From positions 2,976,001 to 3,040,000 of the forward strand of contig OY843611.1 in assembly GCA_963692995.1 (NCBI GenBank): DNA of 64,000 bases. The letters are read 5' to 3'. The notes under the pieces are model-generated. The model did not search any database. It was not told the DNA's origin and saw nothing but the letters and a program-made list of their open reading frames with translations. The translations under genes and the position numbers were made by a program. Position 1 is the stretch's first letter. Each line of letters opens with the position of its first letter. Positions 1-8,102 of this stretch are shown piece after piece. The DNA comes from Bin87 sp963692995. GTDB lineage: Bacteria > Chloroflexota > Dehalococcoidia > Lucifugimonadales > UBA3495.

Positions 1-1419
1 ATCCGGTATGACCGGATCGTGCGGCCATACCGGATCGTGGCTCCCCAATGGCGCCGTGGGCCTGGCCCAGTAGGGTTGCGTTTCCGAGAGTTGGAGCGTC
101 GGCCCCAGATGCTGCAAGCTTCCCGCCGTGACTTCGCTGGAAATGCGCCAACGGTTGATCTCTTCCGACGTGAAATCGGCGGGTACATCACCGAGGTCCT
201 TTTCGGGAACCTGCCCCCGGTCCACCAGCCATTTTCCGATCTGGGCCAGGGATATGCGGACCAGCCAGCTGCCGCCCTCCCGCGCGCGTCGGCCCAGGGC
301 CGTCAGCGCGCCGTAGGCCATCAGGTATCCGGTCAGGTAATCGATGGCCGAAACAGGATAGAACTGCGGCCCCGGCTCGGCCCCCGGGAACACCTCGCCC
401 TGGCGATGGGTTAGGCCGCTCACCGTTTGCACAACGGTGTCAAAACCCCGTCGCTCGGCCCACGGCCCCACCCGTCCGAAGGCGGAAAGCGACACGTACA
501 CGATGCCCGGCCGCAGCCGCGCCAGGTCTGCCGGTGCAAGCCCCCGGCTGGCGAGGGCGCCGGGGCGATATCCCTGGGAGAAAACGTCCGCCTCACTAAC
601 CAGCCCCTTCAGAGTATCCACGTCCGCCGGCTCCCGCAGGTCGAGGTAGGCGGACCGCTTGCCGTGTCCCGTGTCCAGTTCCTGCGAACCGCTGCTGGGC
701 AGGTGGCGGGCGGCAATCTTCAGCACGTCCGCGCCATGTTCCGCCAGGGTGCGGGCGCAGGTCGGCCCGGCCAGCACCCGGGTCAGATCCAGGACTCGGA
801 CCTCCGACAGCGGACGCGGCCCGTCGGGCAAAGGCTGGGGCGGGCTGTCGCCGATCCGGTCTATCTCCAGCAATGGCAGGGATGCGACGGCGGCAGACTG
901 GGGATGCTGCGCCCATTCCGCCATGGAGCGGACCATGCCCCCGGCCCCCTTGGCCGCTATGATCGCCTCTTCCAACTCCAGCGCGTCCCATTGGGCCACG
1001 GCGCGTCGCACCGCTTCCCGGTCTTCCGCCACGCCCAGCACGCCCAGCGCGGCCTCGCGATGGTTGGGGAAATTGCAGTGCAGGTAGCTCCAGCGCCCAC
1101 TTTGGGCCGGATAAACGCCCATCACCGAGGGCCGCTCACCGGCCGCCGGCGCGCCGTTCAGGGTCATGTACCGGCTGCTGCGCAACGATGCCGTAGCCTG
1201 CCGGGCGTCAACGGCGATGTCCTGCCGTCGTCCGGTGCGCAGCTCCCAAAGGTCGGAAACAGCCAGACCCACCGCGCCCAGGCTGGCCGCGGCGCTCTCG
1301 CCGATTCGGAAAGGCGTGGGCAAGATGGGGTCAATCCCGCCGGAGAACGCTATGGCGGCGGCCCGCTCTGCGTCCACGCCCGGGATTGACAACAGGGTGT
1401 TCAAGATTTGCTCAGACAC
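1..1419 (-). CDS. Family III CoA-transferase (CaiB/BaiF), 3' end cut by window edge
   Basis: Transfers CoA between acyl-CoA and a free acid, probably in catabolism of organic acids. The visible 473 codons are open to the window edge. I chose the GTG at 1419 because AAGGAG lies 8-12 nt upstream. The canonical N-terminal signature (VRVLDLTRVLAGP, then GADVLKIA and the 'YVSLSAFGRVGP' region) appears only from about residue 215. The first 200 residues instead look like the middle and C-terminal part of the same family (SLGAVGLAVSDLWELRTGR, then FPNHREAALGVLG). The chain therefore looks permuted or partly duplicated relative to normal CaiB of about 400 residues. The family call is secure; the substrate is unknown. 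Confidence 0.85.
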   Translation of the reverse strand, partial: MSEQILNTLLSIPGVDAERAAAIAFSGGIDPILPTPFRIGESAAASLGAVGLAVSDLWELRTGRRQDIAVDARQATASLRSSRYMTLNGAPAAGERPSVMGVYPAQSGRWSYLHCNFPNHREAALGVLGVAEDREAVRRAVAQWDALELEEAIIAAKGAGGMVRSMAEWAQHPQSAAVASLPLLEIDRIGDSPPQPLPDGPRPLSEVRVLDLTRVLAGPTCARTLAEHGADVLKIAARHLPSSGSQELDTGHGKRSAYLDLREPADVDTLKGLVSEADVFSQGYRPGALASRGLAPADLARLRPGIVYVSLSAFGRVGPWAERRGFDTVVQTVSGLTHRQGEVFPGAEPGPQFYPVSAIDYLTGYLMAYGALTALGRRAREGGSWLVRISLAQIGKWLVDRGQVPEKDLGDVPADFTSEEINRWRISSEVTAGSLQHLGPTLQLSETQPYWARPTAPLGSHDPVWPHDPVIPD

Positions 1420-1458
1420 TTTTGCGACGCTCCTTATCATTCCGGTAGCGCATCACCC

Positions 1459-1556
1459 CGTCATTCCCGCGAAAGCGGGAATCCAGAAACGCGACGCATC
1501 GGTCAACGTGAACGGGGCAAACATTCCTCGATACCGGCTTTCGCTAGTACGACGGG
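1459..1556. repeat. MITE-like palindrome pair, copy 1 (right half decayed)
   Basis: The left palindrome CGTCATTCCCGCGAAAGCGG continues with GAATCCAG at 1459-1486. The inverted right partner at 1528-1556 is recognisable but mutated (CCGGCTTTCGC core, ending GACGGG). It lies between the divergently placed CoA-transferase start and the GT2 gene. Confidence 0.8.
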
Positions 1557-1590
1557 CTTGCAGTTGCGACTGTATCTCAACGTTGAACGG

Positions 1591-2325
1591 TTACTGACCA
1601 GCGTGTTTATAGCGCCCCGTCAGCCACCGCCAGCGAATTACCAGCAGGTCGCGCAGGGTGCGCCAGCCGTCGCGGAAAGGTCGCACCTTGCTCTCGGCCC
1701 GGTAGTGCCAATCTATCCCAACTTCGGCGATGGTGAAACCCCTCCGCCGGGCCAGAAACAGAATTTCGGCGTCAAAGGCGAACCCGCCCAGGGTCTGCTG
1801 GCCGAACAACGGCTGCGCCGCCGCGGCGCTGAACACTTTGAAACCGCATTGCGTATCGGCAATGCCCGGTGTTGCCAGCAATTGGGTCATACCGTTGAAA
1901 ACCCGCCCCATCAGCCAGCGCCGGAAGGGTTCGCCGATCCGGCGTGAGCCGGCCGCCTCCCGCGACCCGATCACAATATCGGCCTGTGCGCCGCCACCGG
2001 GCAGCAATCTGGCCAGGTGTGCAATGGGCATGGAGAGGTCAGCGTCGCAAAGGAACCGGAACTCGCCCGCGGCGGCCAGCATCCCGTGTTTTACCGCCGA
2101 CCCTTTCCCCCGGTGCGGCAGGGAGATCAGCCGTAGGTTGCCCTCAGTTTGCGCCGCCGCCTGGACCAATCCCGCAGTGCGATCCTCGCTGCCGTCGTCG
2201 GCGACGATAATTTCCCAAGCGTAGTTCTGGCGCCGGAGGTAATCCGCTACCTCCGCCAGCGTATCGGGCAGCCGCCGCTCCTCGTTATATGCCGGGATGA
2301 CGACGGAGAGATAGCAGGAAGGCAT
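1591..2325 (-). CDS. GT2 glycosyltransferase, dolichyl/polyprenyl-phosphate glycosyltransferase type
   Basis: A 244-residue GT-A fold family 2 glycosyltransferase, predicted to move a sugar from a nucleotide sugar to a polyprenyl phosphate at the inner membrane face. It has the N-terminal VVIPAYNEE strand (8-16), DDGS (43-46), the metal/nucleotide DAD motif (94-96), QCGFKVF (159-165) and FAFDAEIL (182-189). The last two are typical of the ALG5/DPG-synthase subgroup. There is no C-terminal membrane domain, so it is the short soluble or peripheral form. No strong ribosome site precedes the ATG. The donor sugar cannot be read from sequence. Confidence 0.85.
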   Translation of the reverse strand: MPSCYLSVVIPAYNEERRLPDTLAEVADYLRRQNYAWEIIVADDGSEDRTAGLVQAAAQTEGNLRLISLPHRGKGSAVKHGMLAAAGEFRFLCDADLSMPIAHLARLLPGGGAQADIVIGSREAAGSRRIGEPFRRWLMGRVFNGMTQLLATPGIADTQCGFKVFSAAAAQPLFGQQTLGGFAFDAEILFLARRRGFTIAEVGIDWHYRAESKVRPFRDGWRTLRDLLVIRWRWLTGRYKHAGQ

Positions 2326-2340
2326 TACCGCCCGGCCCCG

Positions 2341-2401
2341 GATTTCTTGACCCCGAGTTTCTTGACCCCGGGATTGCTTGACTGATCAGGGTCAGCAAGC
2401 C
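2341..2401. repeat. Short tandem TTCTTGACCCC repeats and hairpin at the aspartate kinase 3' end
   Basis: Two adjacent copies of TTTCTTGACCCCG-like sequence plus a third partial copy lie at 2341-2385. They run into an imperfect stem, CTTG-A-CTGA / TCAG-CAAG, at 2377-2401 that overlaps the aspartate kinase stop codon. The hairpin has no U-run, so a terminator role is only possible. Confidence 0.4.
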
Positions 2402-3621
2402 TTGTCCAACTCAAAGCCTTCGTGCAACAGGCGAACTGCTTCATGCGCCTTCTCCCGGCTGATGATGCACGATATACGAATCTCCGAGGTGGTTATCATG
2501 TCGATGTTGATGCCGCCGTCGGCCAAGATGCGGAACATCCTGGAAGCGTAACCGGGCGTGTTCTGCATACCCGATCCTACCACGCTTACCGAGGCCAGCG
2601 TCTCATCGCTCATAACCTGCCCGGCGCCGAAGGACGATTGCAACTGCGCTACCTCTCGCAGCGCTCGGGGCAGGTCGGCGGTGGTCACGGTGAAGCTAAT
2701 GTCCGTAGTGGTGCGGTCGGCGCTGGTGTTCTGAACGATAGTATCCACGCTGATGCCGGCCTCCGCCAGCGGCTCGAACAACGCCGCCGCCACGCCGGGC
2801 TGGTCCGCAACGCCGCCCACCGTGACTTTGGCCACGTTGGTCTGACAGGCAATTCCGGTTACTTTGATGCGATCTTCCATTTCCCCATCATCCGGCGTGT
2901 GGTGAATCAGCGTTCCCGATGCGTCCGTAAAACTGGAGGCCACGTATATCGGCACATTATAAACCGCGCCCAGCTCGATGGAGCGCGGGTGCATCTTCGC
3001 GCCGGCGGCGGCCAGTTCCAGCATCTCCTCGTAACCCACGTGGGCCAGTTTGACCGCTTTGGGCGCCACCCGTGGGTCTGCCGTGTAGATGCCCGCCACG
3101 TCGGTGTAGATGTCGCAGCGGTCCGCGTCCAGGGCGGCGGCCAGCGCCACCGCCGTGGTGTCGGACCCGCCCCGTCCCAGGGTGGTGATGTCCTCGTCCG
3201 GCGTCGATCCCTGGAACCCCGCAACGATTACCAGCCGGCCCCGGTCCAGTTCCCGGCGCACTCGCTCCGGGTCAACCCGGCTGATGCGCGCCCGTCCGTA
3301 AGTGCGGTCGGTGCGTATCCCCGCCTGCGATCCGCTCAGGCTGATGGCGTCGTACCCCAGGTTGCGCAGCGCCATGGACAGCAGCGTAATGGACACCAGC
3401 TCCCCGGTGGAGAGCAGCAAATCCAGCTCCCGCGGATCCGGCTCGCTGGACACCGTTTGGGCCAAGTCGATCAGATCGTCGGTGGTGTCGCCCATGGCTG
3501 AGACCACCGTCACTATCTGATCACCCGCGTCATGCACCGCGGCGATGCGCCGCGCCACATTGATTATTTTCGCAGCGTCGGCGACCGAGCTGCCGCCGTA
3601 TTTATGCACGTACAGGGCCAT
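2392..3621 (-). CDS. lysC: Aspartate kinase
   Basis: Phosphorylates aspartate, the first step to lysine, threonine and methionine. The predicted 409-residue chain starts at ATG 3621, so that the family-typical MALYVHKYGGSSV is the N-terminus; an upstream TTG at 3666 would add 15 unsupported residues. The kinase domain carries KYGGSSV (7-13), VSAMGDTTD, the STGE region and FQGSTPDEDITTLGRGGSD. The last ~150 residues contain two ACT regulatory repeats (NVAKVTVGGVADQPGVAAAL and VSVVGSGMQNTPGYASRMF), so feedback inhibition by lysine or threonine is likely. Homoserine kinase lies just upstream on the same strand, separated by a repeat-filled gap. Confidence 0.95.
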   Translation of the reverse strand: MALYVHKYGGSSVADAAKIINVARRIAAVHDAGDQIVTVVSAMGDTTDDLIDLAQTVSSEPDPRELDLLLSTGELVSITLLSMALRNLGYDAISLSGSQAGIRTDRTYGRARISRVDPERVRRELDRGRLVIVAGFQGSTPDEDITTLGRGGSDTTAVALAAALDADRCDIYTDVAGIYTADPRVAPKAVKLAHVGYEEMLELAAAGAKMHPRSIELGAVYNVPIYVASSFTDASGTLIHHTPDDGEMEDRIKVTGIACQTNVAKVTVGGVADQPGVAAALFEPLAEAGISVDTIVQNTSADRTTTDISFTVTTADLPRALREVAQLQSSFGAGQVMSDETLASVSVVGSGMQNTPGYASRMFRILADGGINIDMITTSEIRISCIISREKAHEAVRLLHEGFELDKAC

Positions 3622-3669
3622 AGTCAAGTTTTCTGAAAACGTCGTGAAATTGGTGCAGTCGGACAATTT

Positions 3670-3777
3670 ATGTTACGCCATTACCGTATGCTACGTCATT
3701 CCTGTACGCTACGTTATTGCCCGTTATGCTACGTCATTCCTGTATGCTACGTCATTCCCGCGAAAGCGGGAATCCAA
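3670..3777. repeat. Tandem 18-20 bp array ending in a MITE-type palindrome
   Basis: Five imperfect copies of TGCTACGTCATTCCTGTA run from about 3670 to 3760. The last copy merges into the dispersed palindrome CGTCATTCCCGCGAAAGCGG-GAATCCA (3750-3776). The array fills the space between homoserine kinase and aspartate kinase and appears to have grown from the edge of the palindrome. Confidence 0.8.
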
Positions 3778-3867
3778 CGGCCCAATGCGTAAATTGCGGC
3801 GGTGTTTCCTTGGGCGCTTGCACCGGACGGGGGTATCCCAAGTTCAGGCGCGCCGCTGCCGCGTCAA

Positions 3868-4791
3868 TCAGTCGTCAAGGTCTGCGGACACCACATGAGC
3901 GCCCTGCTCGGTGGGTTGAGTTACTTCCACCCGACCTTCCACACCGGCGAGGCGGGCCGCGTCAAACATCTCGTAGGCCACTGTCATCGCCCTATCCTGC
4001 GCGAGGGCAAGGATGGCGCTGCCGCTGCCCGACAGAAATACGCCCAACGCGCCGGCATCCCGAGCCGCCGCGAAGATCACTTTCATCGGGGGGAAGATGG
4101 TCTGGCGGTAGGGCTGGTGCAGCCGATCCTGGGTGGCAATGCCCAAGTATTCGGGGTGGTTGGACTGCATACCCGCCACCAGCAGGGCGGCCCGGCTCAT
4201 ATTGTACACCGCGTCGGCTATTGACACCTCGGTGGGCAGCACCCGCCGGGCGTCCACCGTGGCGATGCGCCGCTCCGGTATGAACAGCACCGCCTGTAGG
4301 TCGGGCGGAACGCGGATGGACGCCGTGTACAGCCGCTTATCTTCCATCACCACCAACTGCAAGCCGCCATGCACCGCCGCCGCCACGTTGTCCGGGTGTC
4401 CTTCAATGGTGGCCGCCATCTCCAGCAGGTCGCTTTGGGAAAAGGGGCTGTTCAGCAGAGTGTTGGCCGCCACCAACCCGCCAGCGATGGCCGACGCGCT
4501 GCTGCCCAAGCCCCGGCTCAGCGGTATGGCGTTCTCGCAGTGCAACGCCAACGGCGGCATCGGAGCATCCGCCTCGGCGAACAGGAACTCCATGGCCCGG
4601 TAGGTCAGGTTCCTGGTGTCCGCTGCCAGCTCGCCCGCTCCCTCGCCCGACACGCTCACCGACGGCGTTGCGTCCGCGCCCAGGACCGTAACCGTGAGGC
4701 GGTTCCACAAGTCCAGCGCCATCCCCAGGCAATCGTAGCCGGGGCCCATGTTGGCCGTCGTTGCCGGGGCGCGCACTTCTACCGTAGCCAA
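3868..4791 (-). CDS. thrB: Homoserine kinase
   Basis: GHMP-family kinase that phosphorylates L-homoserine in threonine synthesis. At 307 residues it is normal for the family. It has the N-terminal substrate strand VRAPATTANMGPGYD (6-20), the glycine-rich ATP loop PLSRGLGSSASA (90-101) and the C-terminal GALGVFLSGSGSAILAL motif. It sits 246 bp upstream of aspartate kinase on the same strand, a pathway pairing common in bacteria, although the repeat array between them may limit cotranscription. Confidence 0.93.
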   Translation of the reverse strand: MATVEVRAPATTANMGPGYDCLGMALDLWNRLTVTVLGADATPSVSVSGEGAGELAADTRNLTYRAMEFLFAEADAPMPPLALHCENAIPLSRGLGSSASAIAGGLVAANTLLNSPFSQSDLLEMAATIEGHPDNVAAAVHGGLQLVVMEDKRLYTASIRVPPDLQAVLFIPERRIATVDARRVLPTEVSIADAVYNMSRAALLVAGMQSNHPEYLGIATQDRLHQPYRQTIFPPMKVIFAAARDAGALGVFLSGSGSAILALAQDRAMTVAYEMFDAARLAGVEGRVEVTQPTEQGAHVVSADLDD

Positions 4792-4833
4792 AGTATGCTC
4801 CGTGTCAATAGTTTCAGGAATGTAACTTCCGTT

Positions 4834-5937
4834 TCAATTCAGAACCCGCTGGCTCACGTAGCGGCCCAGGTCCCGGTTCTCACGAAACTCAAAACCGCCG
4901 AAGTCGCCGCCGTAGCCGATTATGGGCACCTGCCGCTCGTGCATCGAACCATGGGAGCGCAGGCCGGGCGGCAGCGTGACCTCCGCCGGATCGCCAAACA
5001 CCACATCCGCCGTTCCCGTAACCAGGATATCCCCGATGCGCTCGCCCATGAGCAGAAACCGCGCCGCTGCTTCCTCCCGGGGCAGCGCCTCCTCCACGCC
5101 GTCCGCTGCGCGCAACGCGGCCAGCGCGTCGTCCAGCGCCGCCGGGTCGTCCAGATGCACGTAGATGCACCCGCCCAGGTTGGAATGATGCACCACGTAC
5201 TGATCCTTGATGATGGGCACCGCTTGCGCTCCAATCCCCTGTCCCGCCAGCAGGTCCGGCAGGTGCAGCATCCGCCTTTTGTCCGACATCCCGTGGTCTG
5301 CAGTGATGAGCAGTTGCACGTCCGGAATGTCGGCCGCCAGCCGTCCCAGCGCCTCGTCCAGGATCGCCAGATGCCGCGCCGATTCGGGATGCGCCGGCCC
5401 GTAGGCGTGCATCGCATAGTCGGTGGTAGCGATGAACGCCAAATCGTAATGCTCGGCCTGCAATGCGGCGCGGGCGGATTCGATAGTCCAGCCGTTCACT
5501 TCCAGCGAATAGATCTGCGGCGGGTCGCCGGCGGCGGCAACTGCCGCCGGCGGCGGCTGCTCCGAGGAAAAGGCCAGGTCGGTATCCGTTCCCAACAGCC
5601 GGCGCAGCTTGTCCTTGGCGGCGGCCAGCAGGGAACGCCCGCCCCGCCGCCGGCATTGCGCGAAGATCGTATCAGCGCAGATGAACTCGCCCGATTCGAC
5701 ATACTGTTCAATGCCGGCCTGCCGATCCAGCCAGTAGTTGGAGACGATGCCGTGCTGATCGGGATAGTGGCCGGTGACCATTGAGGTGTTGTTCACGTTG
5801 GTCACGCTGGGCATCATGCCGCCGCCCGTCACGCGGAAGCCCTCCTCGGCGAACCGGCGCAGGTTGGGCGCCGGGCAAGCATCCAGGTACTCCGGATCCA
5901 GCCCGTCGATCATAACCAGTATCGTAGTTCGCGCCAT
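4834..5937 (-). CDS. phnA: Alkaline-phosphatase-superfamily enzyme, phosphonoacetate hydrolase-like
   Basis: Predicted two-zinc hydrolase of the nucleotide pyrophosphatase/phosphodiesterase branch, with closest family resemblance to phosphonoacetate hydrolase, which cleaves the C-P bond of phosphonoacetate to acetate and phosphate. Conserved features: MIDGLDPEY with D11, nucleophile region PSVTNVNNTSMVTG with T46 and N47, AAAKDKLRRLLG, the ATTDYAMH metal site, TADHGMSDKRR, PIIKDQYVVHH and RSHGSMHE. The length (367 residues) is slightly below characterised PhnA (about 400). No other phosphonate genes are adjacent, so the substrate is inferred from motifs only. Another phosphodiester or C-P substrate is possible. 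Confidence 0.75.
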   Translation of the reverse strand: MARTTILVMIDGLDPEYLDACPAPNLRRFAEEGFRVTGGGMMPSVTNVNNTSMVTGHYPDQHGIVSNYWLDRQAGIEQYVESGEFICADTIFAQCRRRGGRSLLAAAKDKLRRLLGTDTDLAFSSEQPPPAAVAAAGDPPQIYSLEVNGWTIESARAALQAEHYDLAFIATTDYAMHAYGPAHPESARHLAILDEALGRLAADIPDVQLLITADHGMSDKRRMLHLPDLLAGQGIGAQAVPIIKDQYVVHHSNLGGCIYVHLDDPAALDDALAALRAADGVEEALPREEAAARFLLMGERIGDILVTGTADVVFGDPAEVTLPPGLRSHGSMHERQVPIIGYGGDFGGFEFRENRDLGRYVSQRVLN

Positions 5938-5973
5938 CTTTCAGTCAACCTTCGCATACGGACGCGCCGATGC

Positions 5974-6420
5974 TTAACCGGCATCGGAGTCTTCCGGGTG
6001 TGCCCCATTGGACATTGGCGGCGGTTCCGGCATCGTCACGCCGTTGGCAACCTGGCGCTCGTACCAGGCCTGCCACTCCTTGCGTTCGACTTTCCGGCCG
6101 GCTTCCAAGCCTTCCTGCCGTATCTTTTTGTGTTTTCCGATGATGTACTCGGCAGCCAGAATTCCCACCATGATGACCACCTCCAAAGTCGCCATGCCAA
6201 ACGAGTAGCCAATCAGCCCCAGGCTGGCCGCCTGCGTCATCGCGTCCCAGTCTCGCCAGAACAGCCACTCACCATGCCCGATGAACTTGGCGACCAAGTA
6301 GGTAGTGAAGCCGGAACCGAAAGGCAATATCTTGACGTGGGTGGCCAATCCCCCGCCGGAACGCAAAAATCGATAGTAGGCGAACAACGGCCACGATAGG
6401 ATCGCCCTCAATCTTCGCAT
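5974..6420 (-). CDS. Hypothetical membrane protein with charged C-terminal tail
   Basis: A 148-residue protein with an N-terminal amphipathic region, one clear membrane helix near residues 70-95 (LGLIGYSFGMATLEVVIMVGILAA) and a hydrophilic tail rich in Lys, Arg and Glu (GKHKKIRQEGLEAGRKVERKE), ending in a proline-rich stretch. I do not recognise a functional domain. Similar tails occur in uncharacterised proteins of uncultured Chloroflexota. It lies 36 bp upstream of the phosphonoacetate hydrolase-like gene on the same strand and may be cotranscribed with it. Confidence 0.6.
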   Translation of the reverse strand: MRRLRAILSWPLFAYYRFLRSGGGLATHVKILPFGSGFTTYLVAKFIGHGEWLFWRDWDAMTQAASLGLIGYSFGMATLEVVIMVGILAAEYIIGKHKKIRQEGLEAGRKVERKEWQAWYERQVANGVTMPEPPPMSNGAHPEDSDAG

Positions 6421-6477
6421 TGGCGCTCTTTACTATACCACGCGGGCCGCTCGGCGCGATTGCCACCACGTCCGCCA

Positions 6478-6527
6478 CCGTCATTCCCGCGCCCTCACCG
6501 TCATTCCCGCGAAAGCGGGAATCCAGC
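6478..6527. repeat. MITE-like palindrome with one extra CCGTCATTCCCGC edge copy
   Basis: CCGTCATTCCCGC at 6478-6490 is followed seven bases later by the full palindrome CCGTCATTCCCGCGAAAGCG... at 6498-6527. It lies in the roughly 260-bp gap between the membrane protein and the GT4 gene; I see no gene in the rest of that gap. Confidence 0.8.
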
Positions 6528-6683
6528 GGCGGTAGTCGTTAACTGCTGTTCCGATTGATTCACCGCAACAGACCCGGACTCCTGTGCCGGGAAGAGTGGC
6601 GGGCGCGTCGTCTATGGCGCAACTGCCCGGTGGCGCCCGTACCGCGCCCCGGGCCGCCTCGGTCCAGCCGCGCCAACGCGGAG

Positions 6684-8027
6684 TTATTGAACGCCGTCCG
6701 CCCTTGCTTCGTGATTGCGGGCATCCTGCGTCACCCGCATATAATCGTACATCAGCCGGGGCAGCAGGAAACGCTCCCGCACCCTTTGCCTAGCGTTCCT
6801 TCCCATTGCCTCACGGAGGTCCGGGTCGGCGAGCAGTTGGGCCATGCGCTCGCCCGCTTCCGTCGCCGAGTTGACCAGATAACCGGAGCGCCCGTCCTCG
6901 ATCTGCAACCGGATACCGCCCACGTTGCCCCCGATGACGGCCTTGCCCTTCCACATTCCTTCCGCAACCGTCAACCCGAACCCCTCCCGCGTGGACTTCT
7001 GCACCAGCACGTCGGAATGGGTTTGCAGCGCGTTGACAATATCGTCATTGCCGGCGGGCAGGCCGTCGGGGGAGAAGAACAGATGGATGTTGCCATCGTC
7101 TCCAGCGTATTCCCGCACCGATTCCACCACCTGCGCACCCTCCGGGTCGTCGTTGGCCTGGCTCAATCCCAGGAGGGCCAGCTGTAGCCCGGGATGGGAT
7201 TGGCGCGCCAGCCGGTAGGCGTCGATGACGCCCCACGGGTCCTTCCAGACGTCGAACCGGGACACCTGCGTCACCAATGGTCGGTCGATGTCTATGCCTA
7301 GTGAGCTGGTGATTTCCGCAGATCGTTCCGCCGGCATCACCGAGTTTTTGGTGGTCAGCGGGTCAATGGCCGGCGGGGCAATATGGACTGCCGGCCCGGG
7401 CGGCAGACGACCCGGCACGTAGCTATCCAGCGAACAGACCAGCGCGTCGTAGGCCGCCGTCAGCGGCAGCAGCTCGTCCATCAGCCATGCGTTAGGCTGG
7501 GTAAGGTCAATATGTACCGTCCAAATGCGCGTTGCGCCGCCGTTCCGATCCATCAAACGTCCCAGCGGCAGCAGTTGCGGATCGTGGAGAAACCACACAT
7601 CGGCAGAGAGGCCGGCGCCTGCGACCTCCTCCGCCACGTCGTCCAGGCATCCGTAATATACCGCCAGCTCCTCCTCGGACAAGCTTCCTTCCGCCCCTTG
7701 CAGCATATTGTGAATGCGCTTGGTTACGTCGAAAAATCTCGGATCTTTCGGATTGATTACGGCCCGCCGGGTATGGATACCCAAGGCGCTGCTCAAAGGC
7801 GCCAGCGAGTGCAATATCTCGGCTACCCCGCCGCCGTTGGCCGTGCTGTTCATATGGATGACACGGAGGCCGCTGAGCTCGGTTGCCAGCTCGGTAAGGC
7901 TCCGGGCCGCCTCGGGCGGCATCAGATCCAGGTAGAGGCCGGCGTCGGCTTGGGGATATTCAATTATCTCGATCAATCCTGTGTGGCCTCCGGTAACACG
8001 AATCGGCAGGTCAAGCGCCAGCGACAC
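6684..8027 (-). CDS. treT: GT4 glycosyltransferase, trehalose synthase (TreT)-like
   Basis: Predicted retaining GT-B glycosyltransferase of the TreT type, which joins NDP-glucose and glucose into trehalose. In the N-terminal domain, VIHMNSTANGGGVAEIL is the sugar-binding loop typical of TreT. The middle has VWFLHDPQLLPL and WTVHIDLTQPN. The C-terminal domain has VTQVSRFDVWKDPWGVIDAY and the nucleotide-sugar site QKSTREGFGLTVAEGMWK. The length of 447 residues fits. Translation appears to start at GTG 8027. It precedes no other trehalose gene here; a role in osmolyte synthesis is inferred from family knowledge. Confidence 0.8.
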   Translation of the reverse strand: MSLALDLPIRVTGGHTGLIEIIEYPQADAGLYLDLMPPEAARSLTELATELSGLRVIHMNSTANGGGVAEILHSLAPLSSALGIHTRRAVINPKDPRFFDVTKRIHNMLQGAEGSLSEEELAVYYGCLDDVAEEVAGAGLSADVWFLHDPQLLPLGRLMDRNGGATRIWTVHIDLTQPNAWLMDELLPLTAAYDALVCSLDSYVPGRLPPGPAVHIAPPAIDPLTTKNSVMPAERSAEITSSLGIDIDRPLVTQVSRFDVWKDPWGVIDAYRLARQSHPGLQLALLGLSQANDDPEGAQVVESVREYAGDDGNIHLFFSPDGLPAGNDDIVNALQTHSDVLVQKSTREGFGLTVAEGMWKGKAVIGGNVGGIRLQIEDGRSGYLVNSATEAGERMAQLLADPDLREAMGRNARQRVRERFLLPRLMYDYMRVTQDARNHEARADGVQ

Positions 8028-8102
8028 ATAATAGTGTCAACCGGCCAGTATGTATATCACAATTCGCTGCGCTTTTCGACGGTTATGCCGCGCCGGCCGC
8101 GC

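Noticed and set aside
3670..3760. Direct repeats resembling a small CRISPR or iteron array
   Set aside because: Units are imperfect, adjoin the dispersed palindrome, have no spacers and no replication gene nearby.
4369..5784. Very long plus-strand open frame
   Set aside because: It is the shadow of homoserine kinase and the phosphonoacetate hydrolase-like gene, typical of high-GC DNA; Arg/Gln-rich product without motifs.
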